Positions 1-11,700 of a stretch of 64,000 nucleotides of DNA are shown piece by piece (position 1 is the stretch's first letter; each line of letters starts with the position of its first letter). The notes under the pieces are model-generated. The model was not told the origin of the DNA. It saw nothing but the letters and a program-made list of their open reading frames with translations, and searched no databases. Origin of the DNA: Cristatella mucedo (Eukaryota; Bryozoa; Phylactolaemata; Cristatellidae); assembly GCA_009760855.2 (NCBI GenBank), contig WPIO01000036.1, positions 1,941,001-2,005,000 of the forward strand, given 5' to 3'. Position numbers and translations under genes: made by a program.

Positions 1-330
1 CGCTGTATCAGCTTGGCTTGAAGTTTCATTTTGGCTAGGCTAACTCAAACAAAAACAGCAGGCCACTGCCATAATACGGAATATGGCTGCTATGCTAATT
101 GACTAATCCCGGTGGTTTAACCGTGTACATCCTTTGCTGAAGGAGCTTCGTTGGCTTCTGGTTGATTTACAGATACAGAGTAAAGTTCTTACAACGATGC
201 ACAAGGCCCACTTCAGCTTTGCTTCTTTGTACCTATTGAACTGCTGCACCTGTTTCAGTCTCGTCGTATCCTCGCATCCACTGTGTACGATAAATTAGCA
301 GTTCTATTCGTCAGCTTATACATCGATGGC
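1..330 (+). mobile_element. LINE family 1 fragment (RT C-terminal part)
   Basis: Decayed plus-strand piece of the family 1 LINE, cut by the window edge. It matches the stretch just after the reverse transcriptase core in the copy at 49505-52910: the words for a 'gctgaaggagcttcgttggct' type segment and 'acagagtaaagttcttac' follow in the same order. The reading frame is broken. It joins directly to another family 1 piece, so this is either an insertion scar or two overlapping truncated copies. Confidence 0.6.
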
Positions 331-1795
331 AACTTTGGCTTTTTCTCTGCAGTTCAATCGGGGTTCAAGAGGTACCACTCAACCAACTGAAACTGCTCTC
401 ATCCGTGTTAACAATGACATCCTATATGGCAACGATGACGCTAATGTCACTGCCCTAGCTCTGCTTGATCTATCAGCTGCCTTCGACGCCATTGATCAGG
501 ATGTCCTAGTTGAACGATTGAGAACTACGATCGGTCTGGCAGACGATCTGGCAGACGAGACATTAGAGCGGTTTAAATTGTACTTGTCTGGTCGTGTTTA
601 ATCCGCGTCGTTAGGGGGTCAGGTCTCACACACGAGACAGGTCACCTGTGGAGTCCCTCAAAGGTCACTACTCGGTCCCTTGCTGTTCTCTATTTATACT
701 CAACCTCTGGGGAAAGTGAGTAAGGCGCACGGATTAGGATGTCACTTTTATCCTGACGATACTCAGCTGTATTTTTCATTCAAACCGTCGGAATCTGCTG
801 CAGCACCTGAGAAACTGAAGGCTTGCCTTGCCGACATTCTCCTGGGTGTCGCAAAGTTCTTAAAACAAAACGACGATAAAACTGAACTGCTGCTCATATG
901 ACACCCTTAGCGTTTGCCTGTATTAGAAGGCTCTGCTATTCTAATAGGTGATGTTGTGCGATCAGCATCACGCGCTTTAGTTTTAGGTGTCGTTTTTGAC
1001 AGCTGGTCAAATTTTTGAAGCTTCATTCGGAAGACTGCTTTTACAGCTAGTGATCTCGTGCACACCCTATCTAAGATGAATAGTTGTCTTCCGCTGTGGC
1101 TTGCAAACGAATTAACAAGCTCCTTAGTTCTGTATTGGCTAGATTATTATAATTTCATTTTGACTGGGCTACCAATGAAAGCAACTAGGCCTCTGCAGAT
1201 GGCAATGAATATGGCTGCAAGGCTAGTTTGAAAGTCCCAGCTGCTTAACCATGTGTCTCTTTTGCTAAAAGAGCCAGGATGGCTGCCGTTTGATCAACGG
1301 ATACAGAGCCAAGTCCTTACGCTGGCTAACAAGGCTCTCCACGGCTTGGCTCCTCCGTGCCTAGCTGAACTGCTGCACCAGTTTCGGCCTAATCGTGCCC
1401 TCGGGTGCTGTATGGACAATAAATGATGTGTTCCATTCCTCCGGTTAAAGACCGTTGGCAACAGAAGCTTTGGCTCTGCAGGTCCTGGACTGTGAAACCC
1501 GTTTCCACAATTCTTAAGCAACGACAGCTACCTCTTCTGCTGTCAACTATGGCACATTCATTCTAGCAGTCGTGATCTGCTACTACCATGCTACTCCCTA
1601 CCTCAATCACTTTCCTGACTCTGCTATGCTTCCCACTGTCTCTTTTCTGTGTGAGACGAAGTCACTTGGCTACCGAATGCGTACCTGAAAATATCTTAGG
1701 CTGTGATTTTGCTATATGAAACTCTCCTGCGTTACACCCACATATTCTTTGTGGCATAGTGGAGTCACAGACGGAGATTCATTACATTACATTAG
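331..1795 (+). mobile_element. LINE family 1, 5'-truncated copy with RT
   Basis: Non-LTR retrotransposon of CR1/L2 type. The translated pieces show the RT motifs in order: a 'TETALIRVNNDIL' block, 'LLDLSAAFDAIDQDVL' (RT motif with the catalytic-region F-D), a GVPQ-like block, and 'CHFYPDDTQLY', where the usual Y/F-A-D-D has become Y-P-D-D. Then comes the C-terminal 'GLPMKATRPLQ' region. Several stops and frameshifts break it, so it is dead. The 3' end near 1740-1795 carries the family 1 terminus (GTTACACCCAC ... GGAGTCACAGACGGAGAT) followed by ATTACATTACATT. Confidence 0.8.
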
Positions 1796-2085
1796 GTACT
1801 AGATTGTAGAACTCTGTTCGACCATTTCCGATTAACGGCATGTATACAGCTGCTTCCGAATATGGCTCATCCTTTCCAGCGATCCTGAGCTGCTACTTCT
1901 ATGCTACTCGCTACTTTAACTGCCCTTCTGACTCAGCTATGCTTCACATTTTCTCTTTATTGCGTGAGATGAAATAAGTTGACTTCCGAAACGAGTAACG
2001 AAAGCCGGGTAGGCGTAGGGTGAGCTATAGCAAACTCTCCTGCTCAACACCCGTGTAGCTTTCTGAGGCTTTTTTGGCGCTGAAG
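1796..2085 (+). mobile_element. LINE family 1, 3'-end fragment
   Basis: Repeats the last ~290 bases of family 1 (from the 'tatggctcatcctttcc' block to the 'aacacccgtgtagc' block) directly after a complete 3' end. This is a separate, very short, 5'-truncated insertion in the same orientation. Confidence 0.6.
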
Positions 2086-2341
2086 ATGAAGACGTGTTGC
2101 ATTAACTTACTCCGTAACAATAATTTCATGACATCGGTGGCGATGCCAAGCAGAGGCATTGTTATAAGACCCGTACTTATCATGGCAGCCATAAGGATTG
2201 CCCCTTATTCCTACGCCCAGAACAACGTTACCAATGAGTAATTTCCTATTTCCTACATGCACTCGACGAGCAACCACTTAGTTCGTGTATACAAAACACT
2301 GTTATTTTAAGCTATACTGTTTCTCCACTCGCGGATCTTGC
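2086..2341. other. No recognisable feature
   Basis: Unique-looking sequence between the LINE pieces and the candidate tail exon. I see no repeat and no convincing exon. Confidence 0.4.
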
Positions 2342-2547
2342 CTAATATCTATGAAAATCATGTGGATCTTGAACTCTTCTTGATTGATTGTAGCGTTTGC
2401 TTCCATACCCTAATGAAAAATCATGGCTCCGCCTGACATCTTCCATAGACAAAAGTGCTATCCTCGATGCCTGCATATGGCCGCTCACCAATCTTACTCC
2501 GCCGTTCACAGAAAAGGGGATTTCTTCAGCACGGAGCTTATTTATTT
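2342..2547 (-). CDS. Candidate 3' (tail) exon of receptor paralog 3
   Basis: Minus-strand open frame of about 68 codons ending in TAG at 2344-2342. It opens behind an AG at 2549-2548 in phase 1, the phase needed to follow the C exon at 3305. The product is polar and rich in R, S and Y (for example 'DVRRSHDFSLGYGSKRYNQ'), as expected for a cytoplasmic tail, and shows no hydrophobic segment. If it joins the C exon directly, the protein would lack a membrane anchor; a transmembrane exon could instead lie between 2548 and 3304, but I found no clear one. The polypyrimidine tract before the AG is poor, and the opposite strand is also open here. Weak call, based on phase, position and composition only. 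Confidence 0.25.
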
Positions 2548-3304
2548 CTAGTCAGCTAAGCAGTTTAGCTTTCGTAATGGGGGCGATGAGTATTGGTCTA
2601 TACGAATCAATAAATCAATCAAATTGATTGCACTGCCAAAATGCAACACTATGGTTATCCTTCGCCCGATGCATTTACCTTCTCAAGAACCATTGCGGCG
2701 ACAAGATAAACCGGGGAAATAAAGTGCAAAACCGAACGCAGCTTTATAAAGCAATTCACGTGGTCAATACATTTTTTTAGTTAACAAGAATAATATTTAC
2801 GATAAATTGCTATAGTTTCTATAATTCCAATCTGTATTTGTACTCGTAAATAGGCCAAGTTACGCTACAGAATAACAAGTTAAAACTAGATGCCGTTTTT
2901 ACATTCCTAATTAGGAAAGTTTGATTCAACTGTTTTCAAAATAATGATTAATTCATAGTGCACATCTGTAAAAGCAATGGCGAAAAAACTAAGTGAACTG
3001 TGTCAATGAAAGGTGAGACAAGCTTCCATTTTCCAAGGCGTATCCATTGCGCATCATTCTTCCTCTTTGAAAGCTTACTAACCTGTGGGACAGTCTCAAG
3101 AAATTGTTGCTTTGATGTTCTTTGAATTTTCGATGCAAATGTTAGTCCGCCAGTGTGTTATATTACTTAGAAAGAGTAGACATAGTCATGTCAGTAGCTC
3201 GATTTGTTATTGCTATTTATTAGCTTTCATCTCAGAGATAGAATGCGAAATTTACTAGTAATAGCTATGATGACTTAGGCTCTTATGTTTTAGAAAATGC
3301 TTAC
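2548..3304. other. Putative intron, AT-rich
   Basis: Lies between the C exon of paralog 3 and its candidate tail. I looked for a membrane-spanning exon with phase 1 ends and found only short hydrophobic stretches that run into stops. Confidence 0.4.
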
Positions 3305-3703
3305 CAATTTTAAAATATGTGACAGTATTATAAGTTTGGTTAGTAATCCTCTTTGAATAAGGTTGGTTTGGTTGCATAGCCTCTGCCTCGGGCGCTGATA
3401 TGGTGATAATGGACGATCGAGCAGTAGGCACGCTTGCTAGTTGCATTGCTCTCTCACAGTACACTTCATATTCTTGTGTCCCGACGTAAAGGTCCATGTA
3501 ATATATGAGCTTAGAGCTTTCCTGACCGTCTACCACCGCTGACACAATCGACGGTTTCCTATCCGTTATTAGGATATCTCCATTGACGTACCAAGCGATG
3601 GTGACATAGGCCAGGAACGGTGTGTTGTCCATCTTGCAGGATATCCTCATCGTCGAGTTGTTATTAAACCATTCATCTCGCATTATTACAATCAGGGGGA
3701 CAT
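3305..3703 (-). CDS. Receptor paralog 3, exon C (Ig-like domain)
   Basis: A 399-nt exon, phase 1 at both ends: acceptor TTTGATTTCAG before 3703, donor G|GTAAGC after 3305. It encodes about 133 residues with an Ig-like layout: B-strand cysteine in 'MRISCKMDNTPF', core tryptophan in 'VTIAWYVNG' 14 residues later, and F-strand cysteine in 'YEVYCERA' about 45 residues after the Trp. The end is a stalk-like stretch with N-glycosylation sequons (NQT; NNS near the start). It is paralogous to exon C at 34927-35310 and to the partial exon at 63872-64000: the shared frame is CER-x(5)-V-P/x-x-x-R/K-S-x-x-I-I. The open frame upstream of 3703 is intron read-through and is not part of the exon. Likely extracellular, membrane-proximal domain of a surface protein; ligand unknown. 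Confidence 0.8.
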
Positions 3704-3899
3704 CTGAAATCAAATCGATTTCCAGCTTTAGAAAACTACTAAAAACGTAACAGGCGACGGGACGGCAGCCCTGGGGGACACCACTGAGACACCCTGCTCT
3801 ACAGGGGGGAGGGGCTCCGGCGCCGCCCTCCCCATCCCTGGGGTCCCACCGGGATCGCACCGGGGTCGCACCGGTGCTCCAAACCTGGCTTCGCCTCTG

Positions 3900-4085
3900 C
3901 TACGCCAAAATATCTTTGCATTGGTAAGCGGGAGTAAGAGAATGCATGAGCTTTAAAGCGAGTAACAAAACCCTGAACTCAATACGGGACTTTATAGAGA
4001 GCAGGTGAAGTTCTTGAAAGGATGTGGTATTATGGCAATTATGATTTTGACGAAAGACTAGCCTAGCTTCAGAGATTTGCACCAC
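3900..4085 (-). mobile_element. LINE RT C-terminal fragment
   Basis: The minus frame reads 'SRIEFRVLLLALKLMHSLTP' then 'AYQCKDIL', the region after the RT core in CR1/L2 elements (compare 'RIDFKVLSLTFRSLHSLAPA' in family 2). It is a short, degenerate insertion in the B-C intron of paralog 3. The flanking plus-strand sequence to about 4300 may be part of the same element. Confidence 0.5.
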
Positions 4086-4299
4086 CCATATGTACCCTAT
4101 TGCTCAATAGACTGCAGGATATCTTTCCCCGGTCTTATTCTCGAATACTCGATACTCGAAATTCACTACTCGTGTCAGGTTTTTTAGTCAGGCAGCAGAA
4201 ATTGTTCCGTTTTCTACTGCAATCGGAATTGATAGTCACTACAGCTCTTTGGCCAGCTAATGCACGAGGCCGTTCCATCAGCTAATCTCTTTACTTTAC

Positions 4300-5175
4300 T
4301 CTCTCTCTATCGTATGATTCAGACATCGAGCTTCATCGATCAGGATAGTTATTATCACGTTATAATTGTCCCTAAGCGCAGCTAGGAGTTTCTTGGCTGT
4401 ATATCCTGACATTAGAATCTTTGGCTTACCGTTTTCTCAGTACTGTTAAATATTTTGCAACTTCACCACAATTTGAGATATTTTAGCAGACGATTTAACT
4501 AAGAACACTCGATTTGACAGAACAAGCAGCTAGTTCCGCGGTCAAGCTATTCAAACGTCGGTGAGCCATGTCAAACGGATTAGGACTGCCGAGATACGGT
4601 TTGTTAGGTACAGCTATCTGGAGCGGTGTCATATGCTATCTCAGAACTTAGTGTGACCCGGCGTAATGGCCAAAGTCTTATCATAGTTAAGAGTTGTGCC
4701 CTAGGCTTGAATCCATGGCAGTTGCACTCTAGATTTCAAGCTATCCAGCTGGGTTTCGCTACGGGCGTCGTGTTGAATTTTGTGCATGCTATCACTGATG
4801 ATGTACATTTTTAATTTTCCGAGACTTTTTGAATACTTTTTTCGGTTTTTCTGGACTTAAACCCATTATACTAACGTATGCCACTAACGTTGACATACTG
4901 GCTAGCATCGTTGCTTTATCTAAGCAGTTGATAGCCGCGATTTAAATCTGTGAGTCGCGAATGTATTTGTCACACTGCATCATGGACTTCATTGCCATTA
5001 TAAGTGCTGCATTTGTGCCCGAAGAATTTCGCGATATTCCACTCTAGCACCAATGCAATGCAATGCAACGTATATGCGATGTATGTGTGATGTATATGCA
5101 ACGTAAACATGATGTGCGTGTAATGCATGTTTTATGTAAATTTAGTATATATATAATTTAGATTTAATGTATGTT
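4300..5175. other. Intronic DNA, no gene seen
   Basis: Within the B-C intron of paralog 3. Around 5055-5150 there is a loose tandem of ATGCAATGCAA / GTATATGCGATGT words, possibly a decayed microsatellite. Nothing else is recognisable. Confidence 0.4.
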
Positions 5176-5280
5176 TAATAATAATAATAATAACAACAAT
5201 AACAATGCACTTGAAAAAGCGCCCCCAGAGAACTCAATCTCTTCTTAGGCGCTTTACATTTGCTGCAAAGGGAGGTATGT
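5176..5280 (-). mobile_element. LINE family 2, 3' tail
   Basis: Solo 3' end: (TAA)n, then TGCACTTGAAAAAGCGCCC, CAGAGAACTCAATCTC and AGGCGCTTTACATTTGCTGC. This is the reverse complement of the hairpin terminus of family 2. Confidence 0.75.
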
Positions 5281-5289
5281 GTCATGCAT

Positions 5290-5960
5290 ACGTAATATCT
5301 ATGTAATATAAGCGTAATTGGATGCAATGTATTGCTGTTTGGAGCTCCAAATAGGTATTAAGACTGAGTGGGTGGTAGCAGAAGCGATTTCTATAGCACG
5401 CTCCAAGCCTCAGCAAAGCTTTCGATAGCTCAGTCAACTTCTGCATCGGTGTACGCCAGATACAGTTCAGTGTCAAAAGCTGCCACAACATTCAGGCTGT
5501 TGTACTCACATTTTCGTCAAAACAAATAAACTCTACATTCGATGAATCAGGTACAAAATAAGTGTCTTGAAGGACCAAGAAACTATTCGCCGGTTCTCAG
5601 TACTCAGCTCTCACCTCAGCCTTCGGAGCTCTTAACGCTGTTTTGCGTCTTTAAAGCACGAATAGTTAGTAAAGAGCCTTATTGCCAGTAATTAATACCG
5701 GTAGAACTGTGGTAGAACCGGTGGAAAGACTCAAATTTTGAGTCGAAGCAGCATCTTTGCTATCGCGTGTCTATTAAATATAGATTATTATAGATTAAAT
5801 ATAGATTAAAGTGGAGCGCTAAAGCAATCGAGATCAATTCGATTGTAACGCAGAGATGTCTTTTTCTTAGATTCTACTTCCATATTCCACAGAATGAGCA
5901 CCGTGTGTCAATAGGTTGGTGGCTGGAAGATAACCAATCGAGTATCCAAATCACTTTTCT
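5290..5960. other. Intronic DNA, no gene seen
   Basis: B-C intron of paralog 3. Includes short ATATAGATTA repeats near 5775-5805. No convincing exon. Confidence 0.4.
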
Positions 5961-5964
5961 CGTT

Positions 5965-6090
5965 GTTGGCAATCCAGTTCGGAGGTTTGAGTCCTGCTTT
6001 GAGCAATACTTTATTGCCCACTGAAAGCAGTGGTGACAGCAGCTAAATCCCTTCTGCCGCTATAAAAATGAATCTCTCAAATCAATGAAT
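5965..6090 (+). mobile_element. SINE type II, decayed
   Basis: Contains a B-box-like 'GGAGGTTTGAGTCCTGC' and a 3' half ('CTGCCGCTATAAAAATGAATC', 'CTCAAATC') matching the better copy at 30210-30400. The A-box half is not recognisable. Confidence 0.5.
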
Positions 6091-6099
6091 CTCCTATAC

Positions 6100-6810
6100 T
6101 TAAGCTAGCACATAGCTCAAAGAATGCGATACTCATTATTACTTATGAACTAAATATTCTAGCAGCCGCAGTCGAGGAAACGTGGTAACCCGTATGCATT
6201 TCTCTTAGTACGTATAAGAAAATTTGCCTGATTCAAGCAATATACCAGTCAATTTATAGAAGCACAAAAGATGTGAGTGGATTAGTTATATTTGAATTGT
6301 ACTCTTTATCTTTGCAAACCATTTTTGGCTCTCTTAGAAGCTCCAACTAACCAGAAAATATATCTCTACTAGCTGTGCTGCTAAACTTGAAACATTTTGC
6401 TGCGATACGCCATCAACCTTCTGAAAAACTACCTCTAGCAGAAAAAGCATACTCAGCAGATTGCACACTGCTGTTCCTTGCTTGCATTGCCGATGGAAAA
6501 ATAAAAGGATAGTCCACTTTGTTGATGTTTTTAGTTTACTGCATATATTTATAATAATTTACCTAGTCAGTAAAATATTTCATAAGTATTTTTAGCGCCG
6601 GAGTTATATTCCAGATTTTCTCGTTAAATCCTTGCTGGATACATTCGTGTTTTAATCCAGTTGAAATTTTTCGTCTTTAGCTTATTTAGGGCGCCTAGAA
6701 TTATATTTAATCTCTTAACGGCTACACAATTTTGATTTATAATTAATATTAGTACTAATGTAGCTGTTTGGTGCGGAAAGTACTGCTTATGACTTATGAA
6801 GTCTTGACAG
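6100..6810. other. Intronic DNA, no gene seen
   Basis: AT-rich intron sequence immediately downstream (in minus-strand terms) of the B exon of paralog 3. Confidence 0.4.
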
Positions 6811-6901
6811 CGTTATTCACACACCGAAGCGCGAATATGCTCAAAGAGTAAGGTCGTTATGATTCTCTCACCTATTTTATTCGCGAAAAGCTGGCACTTA
6901 C

Positions 6902-7252
6902 CTCTAATTTGATAAGCAGCTTCTTCTGAACGTATCAAATAATCGTGGCTGTAATACTGCTGGTAGACTCCAACGGAACAAGAAAATCTAGCAAAACTAA
7001 CAGAACTGTTGAGCTTGGTAACGGCGATAACGGTTTGTCGAGCGCATAAAACTACACTGCTCTCTATTTCTTCAGACGCCATGCCATCGTGAAATTCGTG
7101 GCCAGTGACCGATTCGGCGTTGTAATGCAGCTTCGCTTCCGTTATGCGAAGTCCAGTCAAAGAATTGCACTCGCACGTGACCACGAAGGCCTCACCCGCT
7201 GGCATCTGCGATAGAGAAGTCACGGCAGGCGTAATGGCCACAGTTGGACGAG
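6902..7252 (-). CDS. Receptor paralog 3, exon B (Ig-like, four-cysteine domain)
   Basis: A 351-nt exon with phase 1 at both ends: acceptor CTTTGGTTTCAG before 7252, donor AGAG|GTAAGTG after 6902. It encodes 117 residues. Conserved with exon B of paralog 2 (38756-39109): a P-A/E-G-E-A start, a C-x-C pair ('FVVTCECNSLTG'), a cysteine followed by 'TVIAVTKLNSSVS', and 'FSCSVGVYQQ' near the end, finishing in Y-Q-I-R. The first and last cysteines are spaced like the B- and F-strand cysteines of an Ig fold, but the core Trp is absent here (paralog 2 has a Trp near that place). It carries an N-glycosylation sequon (NSS). Extracellular; follows domain A and precedes domain C. Confidence 0.8.
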
Positions 7253-7375
7253 CTGAAACCAAAGCAGGACATCGGTCCAAGGTGGGCACGGAAATTGCGC
7301 CTGCTTCTCAACGCACTCAAACCCTGTGCAACCGTACTGCCGGATTTTAGTTTCCTAGCTTCTCTATTCGAGTCG

Positions 7376-7436
7376 TAATGCCATCATGCATGATCAATGC
7401 ATCACGCATGCCATCATGCATTCGTAATGCCATCGG
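7376..7436. repeat. Cluster of ATGCCATCATGCAT palindromic words
   Basis: Within 60 bases, ATGCCATCATGCAT occurs twice, with intervening GATCAATGCATCACGC and CGTAATGCCATC. Several words are self-complementary (ATGCAT, TGATCA). It is a small foldback cluster 125 bp upstream of exon B. Confidence 0.6.
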
Positions 7437-7796
7437 ACTGTTGTTGCAATCGCATTCAACACTCGAAAAGCCTCTGAATGCATTTAACGCATCTGCACTA
7501 CGCAAACAGCTGAGATCTGAGCATGAAGCGCAAGTAACTGCCCAAATAACTGCTATGGCGCTGAGGACCTCACAGGCCTGTAATAATTCACCAGTTTTCA
7601 GACTTGATCCGCAAATTATATTTTTAGAGGAGGCAAAGCTTAATAAAGCTGGACAGAAACGGATCGCCGTTGGGGCCGAACGGACATTAGAAAGCTTATA
7701 TAACTGCAGCACTTCGAAGTGTTTTCTTCCTACCGCGGCACACTTGAGCAGCGACTGAAATCATTTGATTCAAATAGCAACATCCAGGTTGTCCTT

Positions 7797-7905
7797 TGCG
7801 TTCGCCATAATAATAGTAGTAGTAAAATTAATAGTGATAGCTCTAGTATAGCTACCTCGAAGAACTCGCTTTCTTTCAAGGCACTTTACATTTGCTGCAA
7901 AGATA
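7797..7905 (-). mobile_element. LINE family 2, 3' tail (decayed)
   Basis: Interrupted (TAA/TAG)n then CAAGGCACTTTACATTTGCTGCAAAG, the reverse complement of the family 2 terminus. The hairpin arm near the tail has diverged. Confidence 0.6.
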
Positions 7906-8274
7906 GCACTCTGGGCATCGCGGTCAGTCAGCAGGCAGGGGCCATCTCTCTTTCCGCGAGCGTTCAATCTGAACTGACGAGACAGGAATGACAGTCAGCA
8001 GGCGCCGAACTAGGAGCCGAAAAGAAAGGAAGCACCAGGAGCGTTCTGTGTGGATGAAAGCGGCACAGCGAGCCCTAATCCCCGTTGTGATGGTTTTGTC
8101 CGCGTCCGCCCAAAGCCGCTTTAAGTGGAGTTTCGAAGCGACTCAAAAGCGTCAGTTGCATAGCAACAGTGTATCCGTGGTAGCTATCAGTCCCTCGTTC
8201 ATTGGTCAGTACAGTAATGCCAGCGGCAGAAGGATTTGAGCTTCCGAGGAGATCGGCGTGCGGTACGGGCACCT

Positions 8275-8425
8275 TGCGAGTAGGTTACAACTCACGCTGC
8301 TTATCAAGCGTGATACCACTCACCACTCAGTTGCTTTTCCTTTGCAGAAAATGTAAAGCGCGTAGACAGAGATTGAGTTGTCTAGGAGAGCTACGCTAAA
8401 TTTATTATTATTATTACTATTACGG
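8275..8425 (+). mobile_element. LINE family 2, 3' tail
   Basis: Plus-strand terminus: TTATCAAGCGTGATACCACT, then CTTTGCAGAAAATGTAAAGCGCG, AGATTGAGTTG and a closing (ATT)n. Confidence 0.7.
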
Positions 8426-8596
8426 CAAACACTACGGACAACTGCTATGCTGCTACTTAAATAAAATGTTTTTAGTCGCTACACGCAAAATAGAAAAATG
8501 CAAGCACTCTATATTTTAATACTATTTTTGTAATTAACAAATGCCAGTACATTAATTTACCTTACGCGGCTTAAACGAAGTAGCATGAGCTTAAGC

Positions 8597-8640
8597 AGCA
8601 GAAGCAGCAGCAGTTTGCAGCAGCAGCAGCAACAGTCTGC
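8597..8640. repeat. (CAG)n-type trinucleotide repeat
   Basis: Imperfect AGCAGCAGAAGCAGCAGCAG run ending in CAGCAGCAGCAGCAACAG. Confidence 0.8.
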
Positions 8641-8759
8641 CTATTCTCGCTCGCTGGATTACTAACAACGAGTGAAAGGTCTAGAAAGATTTTAGCTATA
8701 CGTGTGGCGTATTCATGGACGCCGCTGTCAGTTGTATTAAGGCTGACGACGAGTCCGCA

Positions 8760-11700
8760 GGCTAGTTCCAGCTTGTAATAGAATGTAGTGTATCTCCGTC
8801 TGTAACTTCACAAAGCCATAAACACTATATGGGTATTACGCTTGACAGGTTTTTTTTATAACAAACTGACAGCCGAAGCGGCTTTCAGTACGCCTTCGGT
8901 AGCCAACAGACTTCGTCTGACGCAGCAAAGAGAAAGTGGAAAGCATAGCAGAGTCAGGAGGGCAGTTCAGGTAGTGAGTAGCATGAAAGTAGCAGCTCAG
9001 CACTGCTGAGAAGGATGAGCCATAGTCAGCAGTAGGAGAGTAGTTGTCGTTGCGAAAGAATTGTGGAAGCGAGTTATACATTCTAGGACCTGCAGAGTTA
9101 AAGCTTCCGTCGCCAACGGTCTTTAAGCGGAGGAATGAAACAGCTAATTTATTGTCCACACAGGACCTGAAGGCGCGAAGAGGCTGAAACTGGTGCAGCA
9201 GTTCAGCTAGGTACGAAGGAGCCAAGCCGTGGCGGGCCTTGGGGGTCAGCCTAAGAACTTTGCTCTGTATCCATTGCTCAACCGGCATCCATCCTAGTTC
9301 TTTTAGCAAAGAAGACACGTGCTCAAACCTCTGGGACTTGAAAACTAGCCTTGCAACCATATTCATAGTCAGCTGCAGTGGCCAAGTTGCTTTCTTTGGT
9401 CGCCCAGCCAAAAGTCAATTACAATAATCAAGCCGAGACAGAACTAAGGAGCTAGTCAAATTGTTTGCAAGCCACTGTGGAAGACAGCTCCTAATCATGG
9501 ATGGGGATCAGACGTGATGGCTAGCTGTAGAAGCAGTCTTCTGAATGATGCTTCTGAAATTTAGGCAGCTGTCGAAAACGACGCCTAACTTTCGAGCACG
9601 TGGTGGTGAGTGCACAACAGCATCAACTATTAGAAGAGCAAAGCCTGTTAATCCAGCAATACGCTAATGGTGTCCTTAGAGCAGCCGTTTGGTTTTATCG
9701 TCATTTATTTTTAAGAAGTTTTCCGACATACAGGATCGAATGTCGGCAAGGCAAGCATTCGGTTCTCAGTTGCTGCAGCATATTCCGGCGGTTTGAATGA
9801 CAAATACAGCTGAGTATCGTCAGCGTAGAAGTGATATCCTATTACATGGTTCTTAATCACTTTTCCCAGAGCTGTAGTACAAATGGAGAACAGCAAGAAA
9901 ACGAGTGCTGACCCTTGAGGGACTCAACAGGTGACTGTTCTCGTGCGTTAGAAATGACCCACACACAATACGGATTGAAAACGATCAGACAGGTGCGATT
10001 TAAACCACGCCAGTTCCTCTTCTGGCAGACCGATCGTTGTTCTCAATCGTTCAAGCAGAACATCGTGATCAATGGTGTCGAAGGCAGCAGACAGACCTAG
10101 CGGAGCTAGGGCAGTGACATTCCCGTCATCATTGCCACGTAGAATGTCATTGTTAACACGGAGGAGAGCAGTTTCGGTAGAGTGCTGCATCTTGAACCCT
10201 GATTGAAATGTTTCTGACATTCCGTTATTTTCAATATGTTCAACTAGCTGCTTAGTAACAATTTTTTCAAGAATCTTTGATAAGAACGGAAGGAGAGAAA
10301 CTGGACGATAGTTTGCTAGGACTTCTGTGTCTAATCCAGGCTTTTTAAGAATAGGTCTAACGATTGCCGATTTGAAGGACTTGGGACGACCCTTTCTCCC
10401 AAAGAAGCTTTAAAAATCTCAGTTAGGGCAGGGCTAAGTTGGTCTGCAAGTGAAGACCACGGACAAGGTGGTATAGGGTCTTCAGGAAACGAGCTCTTTT
10501 TACTTGACCTTATTAAGATAGCCACATCGCATGCAGAAACCTCGGAAAACTTTTTAAGGAAGGTCACGGGTTGTGATTCAGCAATTGCTTTAGTCGGATG
10601 GGGCTTTATGGAGGAACGAACGTGCACAATTGTTTCAGTAAAGAAAGCTGAAAACCTCTCGGCTGAGCCCTTAATATCTGGGGAGTCAGACCTCTCAGCA
10701 TTGGCCAGTAAATGGTTCACTGTCTTATAAATCTGTTTAGGGTCCGACTAGCAGGAATTTAGCTTTCGAGTGAAAAACGAAGCGCTGACTTTTTAGCTTC
10801 CGGGTGTAAACTCGAAGGAAGTCTTTGAAATTGACGGGATGTGGATCAGACCTCGATTTCTCGAAACGACGTTCAAGTCGGCGCTAAAACCGGCGCATTT
10901 TTAGCAGTTTTTTTGTAAATTGAAAGGAATCTACGCGACTCTGTACACGGACGGAACGAACGGGAGCACTTGTTCTTGGTTGTCAAGAGCACTCCTGCGT
11001 GTCACGTTTACTGCATCAGTATCAGTGAGGGTACCGAGGCTGCCGATCGAGTCTGAATGCAGATCAAGAAGAACTGCACCACAAACAGATTTGCGTTTGA
11101 TGAGCACCTGATTGCAACCGATTCCAACGATGGCCCGTGCGAAAAACGATTCGAGAACAACAATTGCAACCCAGCCAACCACCTTGTCAGAACGTGTTGG
11201 CTGATAAAATGAGAACCCGGATGGAGTGGTCTCAGATATACAGCTACTGAAACAAGGCGTCATCCAAGTTTCGATAAGCAGAAATGCATCTAGTTTCTCC
11301 TGGACCACCTGATCGCGGATAAGTAACCCGTGTTTTTAGCGAGCGGGCATTTTAGTAGGCGGAATATAAGAGGTTGTCCAACAACTGGGCGACGGCAATG
11401 AAGTGGCTTGCATTCACGTCGACGTGTATCCGGCCCGGCAGACGCGGGCCCTTCGAATTTGAATTGGACCTTAGTAACGGCCGCCGGTCGCCGTTCCACT
11501 GCACGCTGGGCCACGGCATGTGAGTACTACCGAAACGAGTACTATTCAGCGCTTAAAACCTACGGGTCGTAGGTTTGAGAGCCGAGCTGTTGATAGGGCG
11601 AACGCACAATACAGGAAGGTTCTCTCTGACCTGCCGAAGAAAGCCTGCTAGTAGGTAGCGACTAACGGCGACATCGCACCGTGTGCTAAGCAGGTCCTGT

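Noticed and set aside
2100-2230. Minus frame ending in a GTAAGT donor
   Set aside because: No polypyrimidine acceptor upstream and no resemblance to any receptor exon.
3745-3860. Minus frame with a G-V-P-Q-G word upstream of exon C, resembling an RT motif
   Set aside because: Lies in GC-rich low-complexity DNA. The neighbouring residues do not continue as RT, and it is on the wrong side of the RT fragment at 3900-4085 to belong to it.
7347-7712. Minus frame with a hydrophobic stretch and a C-D-C word reminiscent of exon B
   Set aside because: Alignment with exon B does not extend beyond a few residues, and the hydrophobic part has no start codon or matching donor.
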